Below are positions 7,898 to 9,476 of a DNA stretch of 9,476 nt, piece after piece. The position numbers and the translations under genes are program-made. Where the stretch lies: contig JAQVPE010000021.1 in NCBI GenBank assembly GCA_028702245.1, positions 1-9,476 on the forward strand. Reading direction: 5' to 3'. This DNA comes from Candidatus Izemoplasmatales bacterium (GTDB lineage: Bacteria; Bacillota_I; Bacilli_A; Izemoplasmatales; Hujiaoplasmataceae). How positions within the stretch are numbered: position 1 is the stretch's first letter; each line of letters starts with the position of its first letter. Below the pieces are notes generated by a model that did not search any database, was not told the DNA's origin, and saw only the letters and a list, made by a program, of their open reading frames with translations.

Positions 7898-9430
7898 ATG
7901 CAAAAAATCATCGTCATCGACTTTGGCAGCCAGTATAATCACCTGATATCAAGAAGGATCAGGGATCTTGGCGTCTACTCAGAATTATGGCCATCGCCGG
8001 TTACCATTGAAAATGTGAAAGCTGACAAAGACATCGTTGGCATCATTTTGAGCGGCGGGCCCAAGAGCATCACCAAAAAGGACGCCGAAACATTTGATGC
8101 CGCTCTTTTTCATCTGGGGATACCAGTATTGGGGATTTGTTACGGAATGCAACTGATGAGTGCTGTATTTGGCGGTTCTGTCGACCAGGCCAAAGCCGGA
8201 GAATACGGCGAGCGACAACTCAAGATCACTGATAATAATGCAAAACTATTTATGCGGATAGCTTCTCCTATTAATGTCTTTATGTCGCACAAAGACCAAA
8301 TCAGTTTAATGCCAAAGAATTTCAAAATCACCGCCACGACCGCGTCTTGCCCGGTCGCTGCCATGGAACACAATCACCTTCAGTTGCATGCTGTCCAGTT
8401 TCACCCTGAGGTCATTCATACAACTTGCGGTAATACCCTTTTAGCTAACTTCATATTCACCATCTGCAAGGCCAACAAAAACTGGGACATGTCCAACTTC
8501 ATCGAAACCGAAGTCGAGCGGATCAAAGATCTAGTAAAAGACGATCGCGTTTTGCTTGGTCTTTCGGGCGGTGTCGACTCCAGCGTAACGGCGGCTTTGA
8601 TCGACAAAGCGATCGGATGCAAGTTGACTTGCATGTTTATTGACCATGGGTTTCTAAGAAAAGACGAAAGCAATCTTGTCATGCGGCAGTTTAAGGATAA
8701 CATGAATTTGAACGTGGTCCACATTGATGCCAAAGAGCGCTTTTTGAAGGCGCTTGAGGGCATAAGTGATCCCGAACAAAAAAGGAAACGAATCGGCAGC
8801 GAGTTTGTTAAGGCCTTCGAAAGCGAATCGGCCAAAATCGGCGACTTCACCTATCTAGCTCAAGGAACCCTGTATACCGATGTCATCGAATCGGGAAGCG
8901 TTACGGCCAAAACGATCAAATCCCATCATAATGTTGGCGGTCTCCCTGATATTATGCGGCTTAAATTACTTGAACCTTTAAATAAGTTGTATAAAGACGA
9001 AGTCAGAAATCTGGGTCGAGCTCTGGGCTTGCCCGAAGAAATCGTCAACCGGCAACCTTTTCCCGGGCCGGGTCTTGCCATCAGAATAATTGGTGAAGTA
9101 ACAAAAGAGAATCTAGAAATCGTGAGAGAGTCCGATGCGATCCTGCAGGAGGAAATCAAAAACGATGGTCTTGATCAAAAGATTTGGCAATATTTCACCG
9201 TACTTACGGGAATCAAGACTGTCGGCGTCATGGGCGACGAGCGCACCTATGATCATACTGTAGCGATCAGGGCCGTAACTTCCCTTGACGGGATGACAGC
9301 CGAATGGGCGAAAATCCCATATGACACCTTGGCAAGAATCTCCCGCCGAATCGTCAATGAAATCAAACACGTCAATCGTGTCGTCTATGATATTTCATCA
9401 AAACCACCGGCCACCATCGAGTGGGAATAA
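7898..9430 (+). CDS. guaA: GMP synthase (glutamine-hydrolysing)
   Basis: This enzyme converts XMP to GMP using ATP and glutamine, the last step of guanine nucleotide synthesis, in the cytoplasm. The 510 residues match the usual length. The N-terminal class I amidotransferase domain (about 1-190) has [15 protein letters not shown] (8-22), SGGP (52-55), nucleophile Cys81 in GICYGMQ, and His169/Glu171 in QFHPEV. The ATP pyrophosphatase domain (about 200-385) has the P-loop LSGGVDSS (222-229) and [11 protein letters not shown] (247-257). The C-terminal dimerisation domain contains [16 protein letters not shown] (385-400) and ends with the typical PPATIEWE. One oddity is MSHKD (129-133) where most bacterial enzymes read MSHGD. 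ATG 7898 follows AAGGAG with a suitable gap. Expression is governed by the upstream guanine riboswitch. A further gene starts 13 nt downstream without a terminator, indicating an operon. Confidence 0.98.
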   Translation: MQKIIVIDFGSQYNHLISRRIRDLGVYSELWPSPVTIENVKADKDIVGIILSGGPKSITKKDAETFDAALFHLGIPVLGICYGMQLMSAVFGGSVDQAKAGEYGERQLKITDNNAKLFMRIASPINVFMSHKDQISLMPKNFKITATTASCPVAAMEHNHLQLHAVQFHPEVIHTTCGNTLLANFIFTICKANKNWDMSNFIETEVERIKDLVKDDRVLLGLSGGVDSSVTAALIDKAIGCKLTCMFIDHGFLRKDESNLVMRQFKDNMNLNVVHIDAKERFLKALEGISDPEQKRKRIGSEFVKAFESESAKIGDFTYLAQGTLYTDVIESGSVTAKTIKSHHNVGGLPDIMRLKLLEPLNKLYKDEVRNLGRALGLPEEIVNRQPFPGPGLAIRIIGEVTKENLEIVRESDAILQEEIKNDGLDQKIWQYFTVLTGIKTVGVMGDERTYDHTVAIRAVTSLDGMTAEWAKIPYDTLARISRRIVNEIKHVNRVVYDISSKPPATIEWE

Positions 9431-9443
9431 AAGGAGTGTAATC

Positions 9444-9476
9444 ATGGAGGAAAAAATGGAGAAGATTATTCTTGAA
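9444..9476 (+). CDS. Start of a downstream gene co-transcribed with guaA, cut by window edge
   Basis: Eleven codons are visible (MEEKMEKIILE) before the window ends. AAGGAG (9431-9436) stands seven bases before ATG 9444; a second in-frame ATG at 9456 has GGAGG (9446-9450) five bases upstream, so either could be the true start. There is no terminator after guaA, so the gene should share riboswitch control. Too little is present to name it. Another guanine nucleotide gene such as guaB would fit the context, but this is only a guess. Confidence 0.6.
   Translation, partial: MEEKMEKIILE

Noticed and set aside
7690..7938. 82-residue plus-strand frame upstream of guaA
   Set aside because: It covers the promoter, guanine aptamer and terminator and runs into guaA in another frame; the riboswitch explains this sequence.

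Overview
The window reads as a stretch of ordinary chromosome from a Bacillota (Firmicutes) bacterium, possibly a Mollicutes-related or Erysipelotrichia-like lineage. The evidence is an RNA polymerase delta subunit (rpoE, known only from this phylum) beside a DUF1934 gene, GGAGG/AGGTGA-type ribosome binding sites, TGnTATAAT promoters and tandem MgpA/NrnA-like DHH phosphoesterases. UGA is used as a stop (DUF1934 gene and second DHH gene) and Trp is encoded by TGG, so the code is standard rather than the mycoplasma code. Base composition looks moderate and even, and I see no transposase, integrase, phage gene, tRNA, rRNA or CRISPR.

Layout from left to right. On the minus strand: the N-terminal two thirds of an M32 carboxypeptidase (1-992, cut by the window edge); pyrG, CTP synthase (1107-2720), with a leader attenuator upstream and a terminator overlapping its stop codon; rpoE (2830-3396) and a DUF1934 gene (3401-3781) as a two-gene operon; a Na+/phosphate cotransporter with a PhoU-like tail (3871-5547); and two tandem, 8-nt overlapping DHH-DHHA1 phosphoesterase genes (5693-6661 and 6654-7598) closed by a clear terminator. 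On the plus strand, divergent from the DHH operon: a promoter, a guanine riboswitch, a terminator, guaA (GMP synthase, 7898-9430), and the first codons of a co-transcribed downstream gene (from 9444).

The functional theme is nucleotide supply and RNA turnover. Two glutamine amidotransferases that make CTP and GMP are each preceded by an intrinsic terminator between promoter and start codon, so both look controlled by premature termination: guaA through a recognisable guanine aptamer, pyrG through a leader that resembles Bacillus pyrG attenuation in layout but lacks the initial GGG run that mechanism needs. The DHH proteins probably recycle very short RNAs, pAp or linear dinucleotides, and delta factor acts on RNA polymerase itself.

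Four of six promoters carry an extended -10 (TGATATAAT or TGCTATAAT), and most lie very close to the start codon with short leaders. This helped correct several start codons. I found no convincing new multi-gene system. The points most worth a second look are the pyrG leader, the guaA switch and the DHH pair.
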